Assembly (NCBI RefSeq): GCF_014297575.1
Contig: NZ_CP060412.1
Location: 868,001-932,000, forward strand
Direction of reading: 5' to 3'
From: Dyella telluris
GTDB lineage: Bacteria; Pseudomonadota; Gammaproteobacteria; Xanthomonadales; Rhodanobacteraceae
Length of the DNA stretch: 64,000 bases
A program made the position numbers and the translations under genes. The notes under the pieces were generated by a model. That model ran no database searches, was not told the origin of the DNA, and worked only from the letters and a program-made list of their open reading frames with translations. This document shows positions 17,031-26,640 of the stretch, in pieces (the first letter of the stretch is position 1; every line of letters starts with the position of its first letter).

Positions 17031-19601
17031 TCACTCCGTTTCCACGACGGCGGGGATACGCCCGCGGCGCGCCTGTTTTTCCGCTGCCGTCGCCGGGCGG
17101 ATCTGCCCACGTTCGGGCACGAAGTCCACACGATCATCGCCGGCATCGCTGTTGACGAAATGCTTGAACCGTCGACGTACCAGTGGATCAGTGACGGCCC
17201 GCTTCCACTCGCATTCGTAGGTATCGACGACCTGTTTCATCTCCGCTTCGAGTTCCTCGCCGATGCCCAGGCTGTCGTGGATGATCACGTCGCGCAGGTA
17301 GTCCATGCCGCCATCCAGGTTGTCACGCCACACACTGGTGCGCTGCAGGCGATCGGCGGTGCGGATATAGAACATCAGGAAGCGGTCGATGTAGCGCACC
17401 AGCGTGTCGCCATCCAGATCGCCGGCCAGCAGCTCCGCGTGCCTCGGCTTCATGCCGCCATTGCCGCAGACGTAGAGGTTCCAGCCCTTTTCGGTGGCGA
17501 TGATGCCGACGTCCTTGCTCTGCGCTTCCGCGCATTCGCGCGTGCAGCCCGACACGGCGAACTTCAGCTTGTGCGGCGAGCGCAGGCCCTTGTAGCGGTT
17601 CTCCAGATCGATGGCCTTGCCCACCGAATCCTGCACGCCATAGCGGCACCAGGTGGAGCCCACGCAGGATTTCACCGTGCGCAGCGACTTGCCGTAGGCG
17701 TGTCCGGATTCAAAGCCCGCGGCGATCAACTCCTCCCAGATCAGGGGAAGCTGTTCCACCCGGGCGCCGAACATGTCCACGCGTTGGCCACCGGTGAGCT
17801 TGGTGTAGAGGCCGTACTTGCGGGCGATCTGGCCGATGGCGATCAACCCGTCAGGCGTCACCTCGCCACCAGCCATGCGCGGCACCACCGAGTAGGTACC
17901 ATCCTTCTGGATATTGGCGAGAAAATAGTCGTTGGAATCCTGCAGCGAAGCATGCTCACGCTGCAGCACGAACTCGTTCCAGCACGAGGCCAGAATGCTC
18001 GCCGCCACCGGCTTGCAGATATCGCAGCCCAGCCCATGGCCATGCCGCGCGAGCAACTCGTCGAAGCGATGGATCTGGCCCACGCGCACCAGGTGATAGA
18101 GCTCCTGTCGCGAATAGGGGAAGTGCTCGCACAGGTGGTTGTTCACCGCCATGCCCTGGCGCTTCATTTCCGCCTTCATGATCTGCGTGGCCAACGGCAC
18201 GCAGCCACCGCAGGTAGTACCTGCGCGCGTGGCCTGCTTCAGCGCACCGATGGTGGTGGCTCCCGCTGCCACGGCCTCGCACAGCTGCGCCTTGCTTACG
18301 TTGTTGCACGAACAGATCTGCGCCGTCGCGGGCAAGGCATCCACCGCCAGCCCCGGTTTCGTCGTGCCCTCCACGAGCGGGAGCATCAGCGATCCCGGCG
18401 AATCGGGCAGATCCAACCCGTTGAGCATCATCTGCAGCCAGGCGCCATAGTCGGTGGCGTCGCCCACCAGAACGCCGCCGAGCAAACGCTTGCCATCGCC
18501 CGAGACGACCAGCTTCTTGTAGATCTGCCGGTGCTCGTCGCTGTATTGATACGAACGACTGCCCGGCGTCGCGCCGTGGGCGTCGCCGATGCTGGCCACG
18601 TCCACGCCCATCAGTTTGAGCTTGGTGGACATGTCCGCTCCGGCGAACTCCGGCAGGCTGGGCGCCTGGCTGCGCACCAGCAACGCGTGCAGGTGATTGG
18701 CGACCACGCGCGCCATGTCATAGCCGGGCGCCACCAGTCCGAACACCTTGCCACCCCATTGCGCGCACTCGCCGATGGCGTAAACGTCGCGATCGCGCGT
18801 GCGGCAGAAGTTGTCCACCATGATGCCGCCACGCTGGCCCACGCCCAGCTCGCTGCTGCGCGCCAGTTCATCGCGCGGACGAATGCCTGCCGAGAACACG
18901 ATGAGATCGGTTTCCAGATGGCTGCCGTCAGCGAACGTCATGCGATGGCGCATCGCTTCGCCATCGGAGATCCCCAGCGTGTTCTTGCCGGTGTGTACCA
19001 CCAGGCCGAGGTCTTCGATGGTCCGGCGCAGCACCTGGCCGCCGGCATCGTCCACCTGCACCGCCATCAGGCGCGTGGCGAATTCCACCACGTGCGTTTC
19101 CAGCCCCATGTCGCGCAGCGCCTTGGCGCATTCCAGCCCGAGCAGGCCGCCGCCGATCACCACGCCGTGCGTCGAACGCGTGCCCCAGTGGGCGAGCTCA
19201 TCCAGATCGTCGAGCGTGCGATACACCAGGCAGCCCGGGCGATCATTGCCGGGAATGGGCGGCACGAACGGCGTCGAGCCGGTCGCGATCACCAGCTTGT
19301 CATAGGCAATGACGTCACCGTCGCTAGTGGTCACGCGCTTGATCGCGCGATCGATGCCCACGGCGCGAGTGCCAAGCCGCAGCGACATGCCGGCCTGCTC
19401 GAAGAACCCCGGCGTCACCAGCGAAAGATCATCGGCGCTCTTGCCGGCGAAGAATTCGGACAGGTGCACGCGGTCGTATGCCGGCCGGCTCTCCTCGCAC
19501 AACACGGTGACTTCCAGCCCCGGCGGCTGCAACGACGCCAGTTCTTCGAGCAGCTTGTGGCCAACCATGCCGTTGCCCACGACGACCAGTTTCATTCCCA
19601 T
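17031..19601 (-). CDS. nirB: Nitrite reductase [NAD(P)H] large subunit NirB
   Basis: An 856-residue cytoplasmic enzyme that reduces nitrite to ammonium with NAD(P)H. The order of parts is canonical: an FAD/NAD-binding oxidoreductase (VVVGNGMVGHKLLEEL at the N-terminus, GVVIGGGLLGLECAKAL near 145), a BFD-like [2Fe-2S] segment (CSCNN near 430, CGGC near 465), then a ferredoxin-like/siroheme half with the [4Fe-4S]-siroheme cysteines CVGSTWC (about 650) and CTREC (about 686). A GGAGG site precedes the ATG. It lies 19 bp downstream of the transporter gene and directly upstream of nirD. Siroheme comes from CysG in the same operon. Confidence 0.98.
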   Translation of the reverse strand: MGMKLVVVGNGMVGHKLLEELASLQPPGLEVTVLCEESRPAYDRVHLSEFFAGKSADDLSLVTPGFFEQAGMSLRLGTRAVGIDRAIKRVTTSDGDVIAYDKLVIATGSTPFVPPIPGNDRPGCLVYRTLDDLDELAHWGTRSTHGVVIGGGLLGLECAKALRDMGLETHVVEFATRLMAVQVDDAGGQVLRRTIEDLGLVVHTGKNTLGISDGEAMRHRMTFADGSHLETDLIVFSAGIRPRDELARSSELGVGQRGGIMVDNFCRTRDRDVYAIGECAQWGGKVFGLVAPGYDMARVVANHLHALLVRSQAPSLPEFAGADMSTKLKLMGVDVASIGDAHGATPGSRSYQYSDEHRQIYKKLVVSGDGKRLLGGVLVGDATDYGAWLQMMLNGLDLPDSPGSLMLPLVEGTTKPGLAVDALPATAQICSCNNVSKAQLCEAVAAGATTIGALKQATRAGTTCGGCVPLATQIMKAEMKRQGMAVNNHLCEHFPYSRQELYHLVRVGQIHRFDELLARHGHGLGCDICKPVAASILASCWNEFVLQREHASLQDSNDYFLANIQKDGTYSVVPRMAGGEVTPDGLIAIGQIARKYGLYTKLTGGQRVDMFGARVEQLPLIWEELIAAGFESGHAYGKSLRTVKSCVGSTWCRYGVQDSVGKAIDLENRYKGLRSPHKLKFAVSGCTRECAEAQSKDVGIIATEKGWNLYVCGNGGMKPRHAELLAGDLDGDTLVRYIDRFLMFYIRTADRLQRTSVWRDNLDGGMDYLRDVIIHDSLGIGEELEAEMKQVVDTYECEWKRAVTDPLVRRRFKHFVNSDAGDDRVDFVPERGQIRPATAAEKQARRGRIPAVVETE

Positions 19602-19620
19602 CCCGATGACCTCCGTGGAT

Positions 19621-20958
19621 TCAGTCGATGGCCATGACTGGCCCGCCTGCCTGTTGCAATGCCTCCCGGTAAAGCCGCTCTTCGTCGGCCGTGTGCTCGC
19701 GGCTGAAGCGCACCGCCAGCGCGCACACGGAACCGGCGATCACGAAGCAGCCCAGCACCAGGAAGCTCTGTTGCACCGAGCCAGTGAATTTCTGCAGGAA
19801 CCCCGCAGCCACTGCGCCCACGTTGCCGCCCGCGCCGACAATGCCTGCCACGCCGCCAAGCGCCCTGCGATCGATGAAGGGCACCAACGCATACGTGGCG
19901 CCGCAGGCCATGTGGGTGAACAGGCCGAACGAGAGCATCGCCGCGATGGCCTCGCCCGCGGCATGCGCACTGGAGAACCACAGCAAGCCAAGCCCTTCGC
20001 AGAGCATCAGCACGCACAACAGGCGCGCACGTGCGGAAAGTCCGCGCTGGCGCGCGAGCCGGTCAGACGCCAGTCCACCCAAGGCACGCGCAAACAAGGC
20101 GAGCAGGCCGAAACAGCCCACGGCCAGCCCCGCCCCGCCAAGACTCAAGCCGAAACGGTCGACGTAATACGCCGCCGCCACGCCGTGCACGAACAGCTCG
20201 ATGCCGAAGCAACCGGCGTACGTCACGAACAGCATCCATACGCGGTAGTTGCCCGCAGCCTGCAGGAACGCCGACCACCCACCCCGCTTGCCGCTGCCCA
20301 CCGCCACGCCACGCGCACGCAGTTCGCGGTAGTTGCCCTCGGGACAGTCCTGGGTGCAGCGCCAATACAGCACGCCGACAATCACCATCAGCGCGCCCGG
20401 CAACAGCATCGCCACGCGCCAGCCGGCGCCATGCGCCACGCCCAGTGCCACGACACCGGCCAGCACCATCGGCATCACCGCCTGCGCCGCGCCGCCGCCC
20501 GCATTACCCCAGCCCGCCGTCGTGGCATTGGCCGTACCCACCACATTGGGCGCGAACATCACCGACGTGTGGTACTGCGTGATCACAAAGCCGGCACCCA
20601 CCATGCCGATGGCCAGCCGCGCCACCAGGAATGATGCATAGCCTTGCGACAACGCGATGCCGAACACGGGAATGGCACCGAGCAGCAGCAAGGCGGTGTA
20701 GGTCCGTCGCGGCCCGAAGCGATCGCACAACGGCCCCACCAGCAGGCGGCCGAACACGGTGACCGCGACGGCCGCGATGGTGATGTTGGCAATCTGGTCC
20801 TTGCCCAGCGCGAACTCGCTGCGCACCAGCGGCATCAACGGCGCGATCGCAAACCACGCGAAGAAGCACGCAAAAAAAGCCATCCAGCTCAAATGGAACG
20901 CCCGCATCTGCGGCGTGCGCCACTGGAACAATTCGATCCGCGTCGCCTTGCCCGACAT
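19621..20958 (-). CDS. MFS nitrate/nitrite transporter (NNP family)
   Basis: A 445-residue inner-membrane protein with about 12 hydrophobic segments. After a short cytoplasmic N-terminus (MSGKATRIELFQWRTPQMRAFHLSW) come FACFFAWFAIAPLMPLVRSEF and the MFS-type loop GPLCDRFGPRRTY. GAGFVITQYHTSVMFAPNVVGTANATTAGWGNAGGG matches the nitrate-signature region of NarK/NasA-type carriers. The start is the Met after GGGGGTGGT; the extra 35 upstream residues are not family-like. It is the first gene of the nitrate operon and would import nitrate for NasA and NirBD. It is 317 bp from the next upstream gene, a spacer holding the operon control region. Confidence 0.93.
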   Translation of the reverse strand: MSGKATRIELFQWRTPQMRAFHLSWMAFFACFFAWFAIAPLMPLVRSEFALGKDQIANITIAAVAVTVFGRLLVGPLCDRFGPRRTYTALLLLGAIPVFGIALSQGYASFLVARLAIGMVGAGFVITQYHTSVMFAPNVVGTANATTAGWGNAGGGAAQAVMPMVLAGVVALGVAHGAGWRVAMLLPGALMVIVGVLYWRCTQDCPEGNYRELRARGVAVGSGKRGGWSAFLQAAGNYRVWMLFVTYAGCFGIELFVHGVAAAYYVDRFGLSLGGAGLAVGCFGLLALFARALGGLASDRLARQRGLSARARLLCVLMLCEGLGLLWFSSAHAAGEAIAAMLSFGLFTHMACGATYALVPFIDRRALGGVAGIVGAGGNVGAVAAGFLQKFTGSVQQSFLVLGCFVIAGSVCALAVRFSREHTADEERLYREALQQAGGPVMAID

Positions 20959-21046
20959 ACCACCCCCGCCCCGAAGATGATGGAATGCTCCCTGCCGGCC
21001 GCCATGGCGGCCGCAGCCCCTCCCCGGGGCCTCCTGCATGTTGCTA

Positions 21047-21062
21047 TGCAACACATATGCCA
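21047..21062 (-). promoter_or_regulatory. Sigma-54 promoter of the nitrate assimilation operon
   Basis: The minus strand reads TGGCATATGTGTTGCA. This matches the -24/-12 consensus TGGCACG-N4-TTGCA with exact GG-N10-GC spacing; the mismatches are T for C and A for G. Transcription would start near 21036, about 78 bases before the transporter ATG. A short dyad TGTTGC-TAT-GCAACA (21039-21053) overlaps the -12 side. Sigma-54 control fits nitrogen-regulated genes. Confidence 0.7.
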
Positions 21063-21156
21063 CCGGCAGGCAGCACGGAAAAACGGGGACTTAGGCGGAA
21101 TGCCTCAGGAGAAAGCCCATCGCCCTGCACCAGCGAGCGCCCTGTACAGGGCCAGT

Positions 21157-21173
21157 TGCACCATTGCAGTGCA
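21157..21173 (-). promoter_or_regulatory. NtrC-type enhancer site
   Basis: The dyad TGCACTGCAATGGTGCA differs by one base from the NtrC consensus TGCACC-N5-GGTGCA. Its centre is about 117 bp upstream of the -12 element, a usual NtrC enhancer distance. A weaker GGTGCA half-site lies nearer, around 21126-21131. Confidence 0.65.
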
Positions 21174-21275
21174 GCAATACCAAGCACACGGACAAACAGG
21201 GGCCAGCCCCGCCCCGCGGCAAGCTCAACAGGGCGCTCGCTTGATCAGTATCGCGGCGAGGCGGTGCTGCCCGTA

Positions 21276-22688
21276 TCAGTTACATCGATGGCCAGGCGAC
21301 AGCGGCCGGCCCATGACGATGTCGAAAGCCGCCTGCCCCATCGCCGCATAGCCCTGATCGTTCGGATGCAAGCCCGCATCGCCTGCACACACGGTGGCCA
21401 TGCCGGGCGGCAAGGGGTGCTGTGCCGCCGCGAGGGGCGACGGCTGGTACCGACCCGTCAGCACGTCGGCAAAGGGCAGCACGCCGTCCAACTTGGCATC
21501 GTGTTCGATCCACCGGTTCACCTGCTGACGCACGGCTTCCTTCTCGGGCGTGAACCAGCCGGGGCTGGGAAGCCCGGCGAATGGCGGCACCGTGCCCACA
21601 TAGACGCGCAGGCCGTGCTGATGGGCGACGTCCGTCAGCATGCGCAGCCCGGCGATGAGGTCGCCGGCCAGCACGCCGTTCGGCTGGCCGGCCCGGTCGA
21701 TGCCACGGTTGATGTCATTGGATCCCAGCAGCACGAGCACGTCAGTGACGCCGGGCTGGTCGATCACGTCACGCTCGAATCGCTTCAGTCCGGACATGCC
21801 GGCTTTCGGGTTGCCGATCTGGTCGGTGGTGAGTTCGTCCGCGCTGATGCCCATGTTGGCCACAGCCATGGGCGCAGGCGTGCCGGCCACATTGGCCAGC
21901 GACGAAAGCACGCCAGGCCAGGTGGTGGCCGGCGTCGTGGCGAATGCACCATCGGTGATCGAATCGCCAAAGGCGACGATGCCTCGCGTCGACTGCGGCA
22001 CCTGCACGTCGACACCGTTGAGCACATACACGTGCGGTGAGTTGTCGGCGTCGGGAAGATCAAACGGTTGGCGGCCGGCGAGCGTCAACGCATCCACTGC
22101 GTTCCCCGCCACGATCGTCGTGGTGGGACCGTGCTCCATCGGGTGCACGTCAGCCAGATGCGCACCCTCGGCGAAATGCAGGCTGACCACCACCGTGGAC
22201 AAGGCAGGCACATCCAGTTCCACCGCATCGCTGGTCGACAGTCCACCCGCCGGAATGATCAGGCTGTCTTTGCCATCGAAGCGCAATGCCCGGTCGCTGG
22301 CCTTGACGATCTGCGTGAGATCGCTGGAACCCGGCGCACCCAGCGCGACATGTGCCGATGCCACGGTCAGCGGCGCGTCGCCAAAGTAGTTCGACAAGCG
22401 GATACGCAGCTTGCCGCCGCCCACGCTGGTCAGCACGGCCTGGCGCACGGTGAAGCCATCCCGCCCCTTGGCTGCGGCGGGCTCACTGCGCGTCTGCGCT
22501 CCGTTTTCATGCGCCTCGGACGACACATTGGAGGTCATCGCCTGCGCCCACGTCGCGACCCACTTCTGTGCAGCCGCCGGGGCCTCGGCGTGAATCGGCA
22601 TGCCGGCGAATGACAAAAGCAGCAGGACCATGGCGGCAGGACGCCACCAGCGCATGCATGCATGAATGCCGTGCAGGGCGACTCGCAT
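21276..22688 (-). CDS. Exported SGNH/GDSL hydrolase
   Basis: A 470-residue secreted hydrolase. A GGAGAG site precedes the ATG at 22688 and a signal peptide ends near HAEA (about residue 36). The SGNH blocks are in order: the catalytic serine in VAFGDSITDG (about 240), the oxyanion glycine in VANMG, GSNDIN (about 307) and the catalytic Asp/His region DAGLHPNDQGY (about 443). The N-terminal about 200 residues form a beta-rich accessory region typical of the larger secreted esterases of this group. Substrate (lipid ester, acetylated glycan or other) cannot be read from sequence. The gene stands alone, 382 bp from mutS, which runs in the opposite direction. Confidence 0.88.
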   Translation of the reverse strand: MRVALHGIHACMRWWRPAAMVLLLLSFAGMPIHAEAPAAAQKWVATWAQAMTSNVSSEAHENGAQTRSEPAAAKGRDGFTVRQAVLTSVGGGKLRIRLSNYFGDAPLTVASAHVALGAPGSSDLTQIVKASDRALRFDGKDSLIIPAGGLSTSDAVELDVPALSTVVVSLHFAEGAHLADVHPMEHGPTTTIVAGNAVDALTLAGRQPFDLPDADNSPHVYVLNGVDVQVPQSTRGIVAFGDSITDGAFATTPATTWPGVLSSLANVAGTPAPMAVANMGISADELTTDQIGNPKAGMSGLKRFERDVIDQPGVTDVLVLLGSNDINRGIDRAGQPNGVLAGDLIAGLRMLTDVAHQHGLRVYVGTVPPFAGLPSPGWFTPEKEAVRQQVNRWIEHDAKLDGVLPFADVLTGRYQPSPLAAAQHPLPPGMATVCAGDAGLHPNDQGYAAMGQAAFDIVMGRPLSPGHRCN

Positions 22689-23070
22689 CGTTCGTGCTCT
22701 CCATCAGTGGTGGTCAGCCGCATCGTGGTCAACCGCGCGCAGCAGCGCGTCGCGGCCCGCATCCACGGTGCGTCCCGACCCGGAAGGGCCACCTTACCAG
22801 TCTCATGGGTGACATCACGGACATCGCCCGCGAGGGGCCCCAAGGGCAAATGCAGCATATCCATGCATTGGGGGGGACGAAGAGGGAGCGCAACCAGGGG
22901 GTATCAGGCGATACTTGTCGTTCCCGGATGGCGGAGCGGCCTGCGCGCCGGTGCCGCGCACATGGCCCGGAAGCATGCACGAGACCTGCCGCACGGGGCC
23001 CTGCATCACGCCCCCATCCACGGAAAAAGCGGGCATGATCGCCCTCATAACCAACTGAACAGCATTGAAA
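22689..23070. other. Divergent intergenic region upstream of mutS
   Basis: A 382-bp spacer between divergent genes. No gene, RNA or strong dyad is supported; it presumably holds the promoters of both neighbours. Confidence 0.5.
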
Positions 23071-25698
23071 ATGATGGAAAACACGACCTCGCAGAGCAGC
23101 AACGACATCCATGGCGAGACGGTCGCCAAAAGCGAGGCAATCCACACGCCGCTCATGCGCCAGTACCTGGGAGCCAAGGCGGAACACCCGGATGTGCTGC
23201 TGTTCTTCCGCATGGGCGATTTCTACGAGCTGTTCTACGACGATGCGCGCAAGGCCGCGCGCCTGCTCGACATCACGCTGACCCAGCGTGGCCAGTCCGC
23301 GGGCCAGCCCATTCCCATGGCAGGCGTGCCGTATCACGCCGTTGAAAACTATCTGGCGCGCCTGGTGCGCCTGGGCGAGTCCGTGGCCATCTGCGAGCAG
23401 ATCGGCGACCCGGCCACGTCCAAGGGCCCGGTGGAACGCAAGGTGGTACGCATCGTCACGCCCGGCACCGTCACCGATGCCGCGCTGCTGGAAGAGCGTC
23501 GGGACAACCTGCTGATGTCCATTTCCGCCGGCGCGCACGGTGCCTACGGCCTGGCCTGGGTGGATCTGGCCAGCGGCCGCTTCCTGCTCAGCGAAGTGCC
23601 GAGCGCCGAAGCGCTGGCGTCGGAACTCGCACGCCTGCAGCCGGCCGAAACGCTGGTGGGCGAAGACGTGGCATGGCCGAAGTTCGTCAGCACCCTGCCC
23701 GGCCTGCGCCGTCGCCCACCGTGGCACTTCGACGGCGACGCGGCGAAGCGCGAACTCAATCGCTTCTTCGGCACGCGCGATCTGGGCGGCTTCGGCGTGG
23801 ATCGCCTGCCGCTGGCCGTTGCTGCTGCCGGCTGCCTGCTGGGCTATGTGGAAGAAACGCAGAAGAGCGCGTTGCCGCACATGACCGGCATGTCGGTGGA
23901 AAGCGCCAGCGACACCATCGCGCTCGATGCCGCCACGCGCCGCAACCTGGAGCTGGATACGCACCCCAGCGGACGCACCGAGCACACCTTGCTCGGCGTG
24001 CTGGACGAAACCGTGACGCCGATGGGCGCGCGCCTCATGCGCCGCTGGCTCAACCGCCCGCTGCGTTCGCGCGACCTGCTGCGCGCACGCCACCAAGCCA
24101 TCGGCACCCTGATCGATCACCGCCAGCACGAACCGCTGCGCGAACAGCTGCGCGGCATCGGCGACCTGGAGCGCATCCTTGCCCGCGTCGCGTTGCGTTC
24201 GGCACGCCCGCGCGACCTCTCCACGCTGCGCGATGGTCTGGCCGCCGCGCCCGCGCTGCGCGCGCTGATCGCCACGCTGGACAGCCCGCTGCTGCACGCA
24301 CTGGTGGATCGCATCGGCGATCACGCCGACAACGCCGCCCTGCTGGCCCGCGCCGTGGTGGCGCAACCGCCGGTACTGCAGCGCGACGGCGGCGTGATTG
24401 CCGACGGCTACGACGCGGAACTTGACGAACTGCGTCGTCTCTCCACCCACGCCGACCAGTATCTGGTCGAGCTGGAAGAACGCGAGAAAGCCGCCAGCGG
24501 CATCAATACGCTGAAGGTCGGCTACAACCGCGTGCACGGTTATTACATCGAGATCAGCAAGGGCCAGGCGGACAAGGCGCCAACGCACTACACGCGCCGC
24601 CAGACCACCAAGAATGCCGAGCGCTACATCACCGAAGAACTGAAGGGCTTCGAAGACAAGGTGCTCTCGGCCAAGGAACGCTCGCTGATGCGCGAGCGCG
24701 CCCTGTATGAAGCCCTGCTCGACACGCTCACCGAACAGCTCGAGCCCCTCAAGAGTGCTGCCACCGCCATGGCCGAACTCGACGTGGTAGCCACGCTGAC
24801 CGAGCGTGCGGTGACGCTGGACTGGGCCGCACCCGAGCTTACCGACGAGCCCGGCATTGCCATCGAACGTGGCCGCCATCCGGTGGTGGAGAAGGTGCGC
24901 GACGAGCCGTTCGAGCCGAACGACCTGCAGCTGGATGACGGCCGCCGCATGCTGGTGATCACCGGTCCCAACATGGGCGGTAAATCCACCTACATGCGCC
25001 AGAACGCGCTGATCGTGCTGCTCGCGCATATCGGCAGTTACGTGCCGGCATCGCGCGCGGTGATCGGCCCGATCGACCGCGTGTTCACCCGCATCGGCGC
25101 GGGCGACGACCTTTCGCGCGGCCAGTCCACCTTCATGGTGGAAATGAGCGAAACGGCCAACATCCTGCACAACGCCACCGAACACAGCCTGGTGCTGATG
25201 GACGAAGTGGGCCGTGGCACCAGCACCTACGACGGCCTGGCGCTCGCCCGCGCGGCGGCCGTGCACCTGGCCGCCGCCAGCCGCTCCTACACGTTGTTCG
25301 CCACGCACTACTTCGAGCTGACCGAGCTGGCCAACGAGTACGGCACCATCGCCAACGTGCATCTGGACGCCGTCGAGTACGGCGAGCAACTGGTGTTCAT
25401 GCATGCCGTGAAGGAAGGCCCGGCCAACCGCAGCTTCGGCCTGCAGGTGGCCGCGCTCGCGGGCCTGCCCAAATCAGTGATTGCCGATGCGCGCCGCACG
25501 CTGGCCGAACTGGAGCGCGGCATGTACCAGCATGCGTCGGCCGCCAGCCCCGGCACGCCGGCGCAGGAGTCGCCGCAGATGGGCCTATTCGCCGCGGCGC
25601 CGTCGGTGGTGGAGCGCGCGCTGGAACACATCGATCCGGATGCCATGACCCCGCGCGAGGCACTGGAAGCGCTCTATCGGCTTAAGGCGCTCAACTAG
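23071..25698 (+). CDS. mutS: DNA mismatch repair protein MutS
   Basis: An 875-residue mismatch-recognition ATPase. The mismatch-binding domain holds [15 protein letters not shown], containing the conserved Phe-X-Glu wedge. The connector, lever and clamp domains follow, including the [17 protein letters not shown] clamp segment. The ATPase has Walker [10 protein letters not shown] near 632 and Walker B/signature [12 protein letters not shown] near 710. The C-terminal part includes a short Ala/Pro linker before a terminal helical segment. Length is typical. The start is uncertain: ATG codons at 23071 and 23074 both fit and neither has a clear ribosome binding site. Confidence 0.98.
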   Translation: MMENTTSQSSNDIHGETVAKSEAIHTPLMRQYLGAKAEHPDVLLFFRMGDFYELFYDDARKAARLLDITLTQRGQSAGQPIPMAGVPYHAVENYLARLVRLGESVAICEQIGDPATSKGPVERKVVRIVTPGTVTDAALLEERRDNLLMSISAGAHGAYGLAWVDLASGRFLLSEVPSAEALASELARLQPAETLVGEDVAWPKFVSTLPGLRRRPPWHFDGDAAKRELNRFFGTRDLGGFGVDRLPLAVAAAGCLLGYVEETQKSALPHMTGMSVESASDTIALDAATRRNLELDTHPSGRTEHTLLGVLDETVTPMGARLMRRWLNRPLRSRDLLRARHQAIGTLIDHRQHEPLREQLRGIGDLERILARVALRSARPRDLSTLRDGLAAAPALRALIATLDSPLLHALVDRIGDHADNAALLARAVVAQPPVLQRDGGVIADGYDAELDELRRLSTHADQYLVELEEREKAASGINTLKVGYNRVHGYYIEISKGQADKAPTHYTRRQTTKNAERYITEELKGFEDKVLSAKERSLMRERALYEALLDTLTEQLEPLKSAATAMAELDVVATLTERAVTLDWAAPELTDEPGIAIERGRHPVVEKVRDEPFEPNDLQLDDGRRMLVITGPNMGGKSTYMRQNALIVLLAHIGSYVPASRAVIGPIDRVFTRIGAGDDLSRGQSTFMVEMSETANILHNATEHSLVLMDEVGRGTSTYDGLALARAAAVHLAAASRSYTLFATHYFELTELANEYGTIANVHLDAVEYGEQLVFMHAVKEGPANRSFGLQVAALAGLPKSVIADARRTLAELERGMYQHASAASPGTPAQESPQMGLFAAAPSVVERALEHIDPDAMTPREALEALYRLKALN

Positions 25699-25712
25699 GT
25701 GTAGACGAACGA

Positions 25713-25736
25713 GCGCGTCTGAAGTTTCAGACGCGC
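25713..25736 (+). terminator. Hairpin after mutS
   Basis: GCGCGTCTGAA and TTCAGACGCGC are exact inverted 11-base arms with 2 bases between, 15 bases after the mutS stop codon. A T-run is lacking, so it is a terminator-like stem of moderate support. Confidence 0.5.
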
Positions 25737-25799
25737 CTGATTCTGACGTCGGGAGGGTGTGCCTATGCTTCGCACTCGCCTCCGTGGAACGTCACGCCC

Positions 25800-26621
25800 G
25801 TGCCGAATCTCGACGAACATCTCTTGCTGAGGTCCGGCTGGCGCAACGCGCTGGCCTGGTGGGTCTGGCTGCAAGAGAATCTCTCGCTCGGCCACCTCTT
25901 GCTGTATGCCGCGGTGGGCGCCGTGCTGGGCCTGTCACTCGGTGTCATGACGGCGCTGGCCCTCAGACGGTTGGGCCTGTTGCGCCGCTCGCACGTGTTC
26001 TGGCGGGTGCTGACGGCTTGCTACTTTCTCTATATCCCGGCTGTCTTGTTCATCGCAGGCGCACAAGCAGGACTTTGCGTAGCAGGACATCGCGTCTTCA
26101 ATGACCAGATGGAACGATATCGCAGCGACATCCAGCATTTTGCTGGCAACATGCTCGGCGACATCAGACAAAATCTGCAACACGCCCTGGGAGGGTCAGC
26201 CGACCTGAGCCAGGCTTCGCTCAACGATCTGATCGATCGCTCCGTCGACCAGGCGGTTGCAAAGGTGACTGCCAGCGAGCAACGCACGGGAGCGAGGGCA
26301 ATGCTCAACCAGTTGATGCTCAGGGCAGTGAACGCACCGAGCGCTCGCGTCGCGCTACGTCATCGCGTGAAGGCCGCCATCGAATCGGTGGGCATGGACA
26401 GTGGCGAATCCGCAGCGTTGATGAACACACGCCTGGACGGACTGAGCAACGGCCAGTTTGTGGTCGATCTGATGGAGGCACGTATGCGTGGCTATCTCAG
26501 GAACTTCTACGTCGGCGTCGCCATCCATGCGTCGCTATGGCTGTTGCCGCCGGTGCTTGAGATCGCACTGGCCTGTGGGCTGATGCGGCGACGCACTTCG
26601 GCGCTGGCCCCCGAGGCCTGA
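25800..26621 (+). CDS. Membrane protein of unknown function
   Basis: A 273-residue protein with a GTG start; no earlier in-frame start exists and the ribosome binding site is weak. Hydrophobic segments are at about 32-55 (LLLYAAVGAVLGLSLGVM), 68-95 (CYFLYIPAVLFIAGAQAGLCVAG) and 242-262 (NFYVGVAIHASLWLLPPVLEIALACGL). A helical, charged region of about 140 residues lies between, probably outside the cytoplasm. The layout suggests an anchored periplasmic helical domain. No family is recognised. Base composition looks slightly less GC-rich than in neighbours. Confidence 0.7.
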   Translation: MPNLDEHLLLRSGWRNALAWWVWLQENLSLGHLLLYAAVGAVLGLSLGVMTALALRRLGLLRRSHVFWRVLTACYFLYIPAVLFIAGAQAGLCVAGHRVFNDQMERYRSDIQHFAGNMLGDIRQNLQHALGGSADLSQASLNDLIDRSVDQAVAKVTASEQRTGARAMLNQLMLRAVNAPSARVALRHRVKAAIESVGMDSGESAALMNTRLDGLSNGQFVVDLMEARMRGYLRNFYVGVAIHASLWLLPPVLEIALACGLMRRRTSALAPEA

Positions 26622-26640
26622 TCGTCAGAAACACCAAACT

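Larger units (their letters stand above)
20959..21275. other. Control region between SGNH hydrolase and nitrate operon
   Basis: This 317-bp spacer has no supported gene. It contains the sigma-54 promoter and the NtrC-type site, plus a 14-bp palindrome GCCCTGTACAGGGC (21139-21152) of unknown meaning. Confidence 0.6.

Noticed and set aside
16665..19637. 990-residue open frame opposite nirB
   Set aside because: Antisense frame over a recognised gene with low-complexity His/Arg/Ala content.
21139..21152. GCCCTGTACAGGGC palindrome in the nitrate control region as a specific operator
   Set aside because: A 14-bp palindrome in GC-rich DNA can arise by chance and it matches no regulator consensus I know.
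22729..25404. 891-residue minus-strand frame over mutS
   Set aside because: Shadow of mutS, whose motifs are all on the plus strand.
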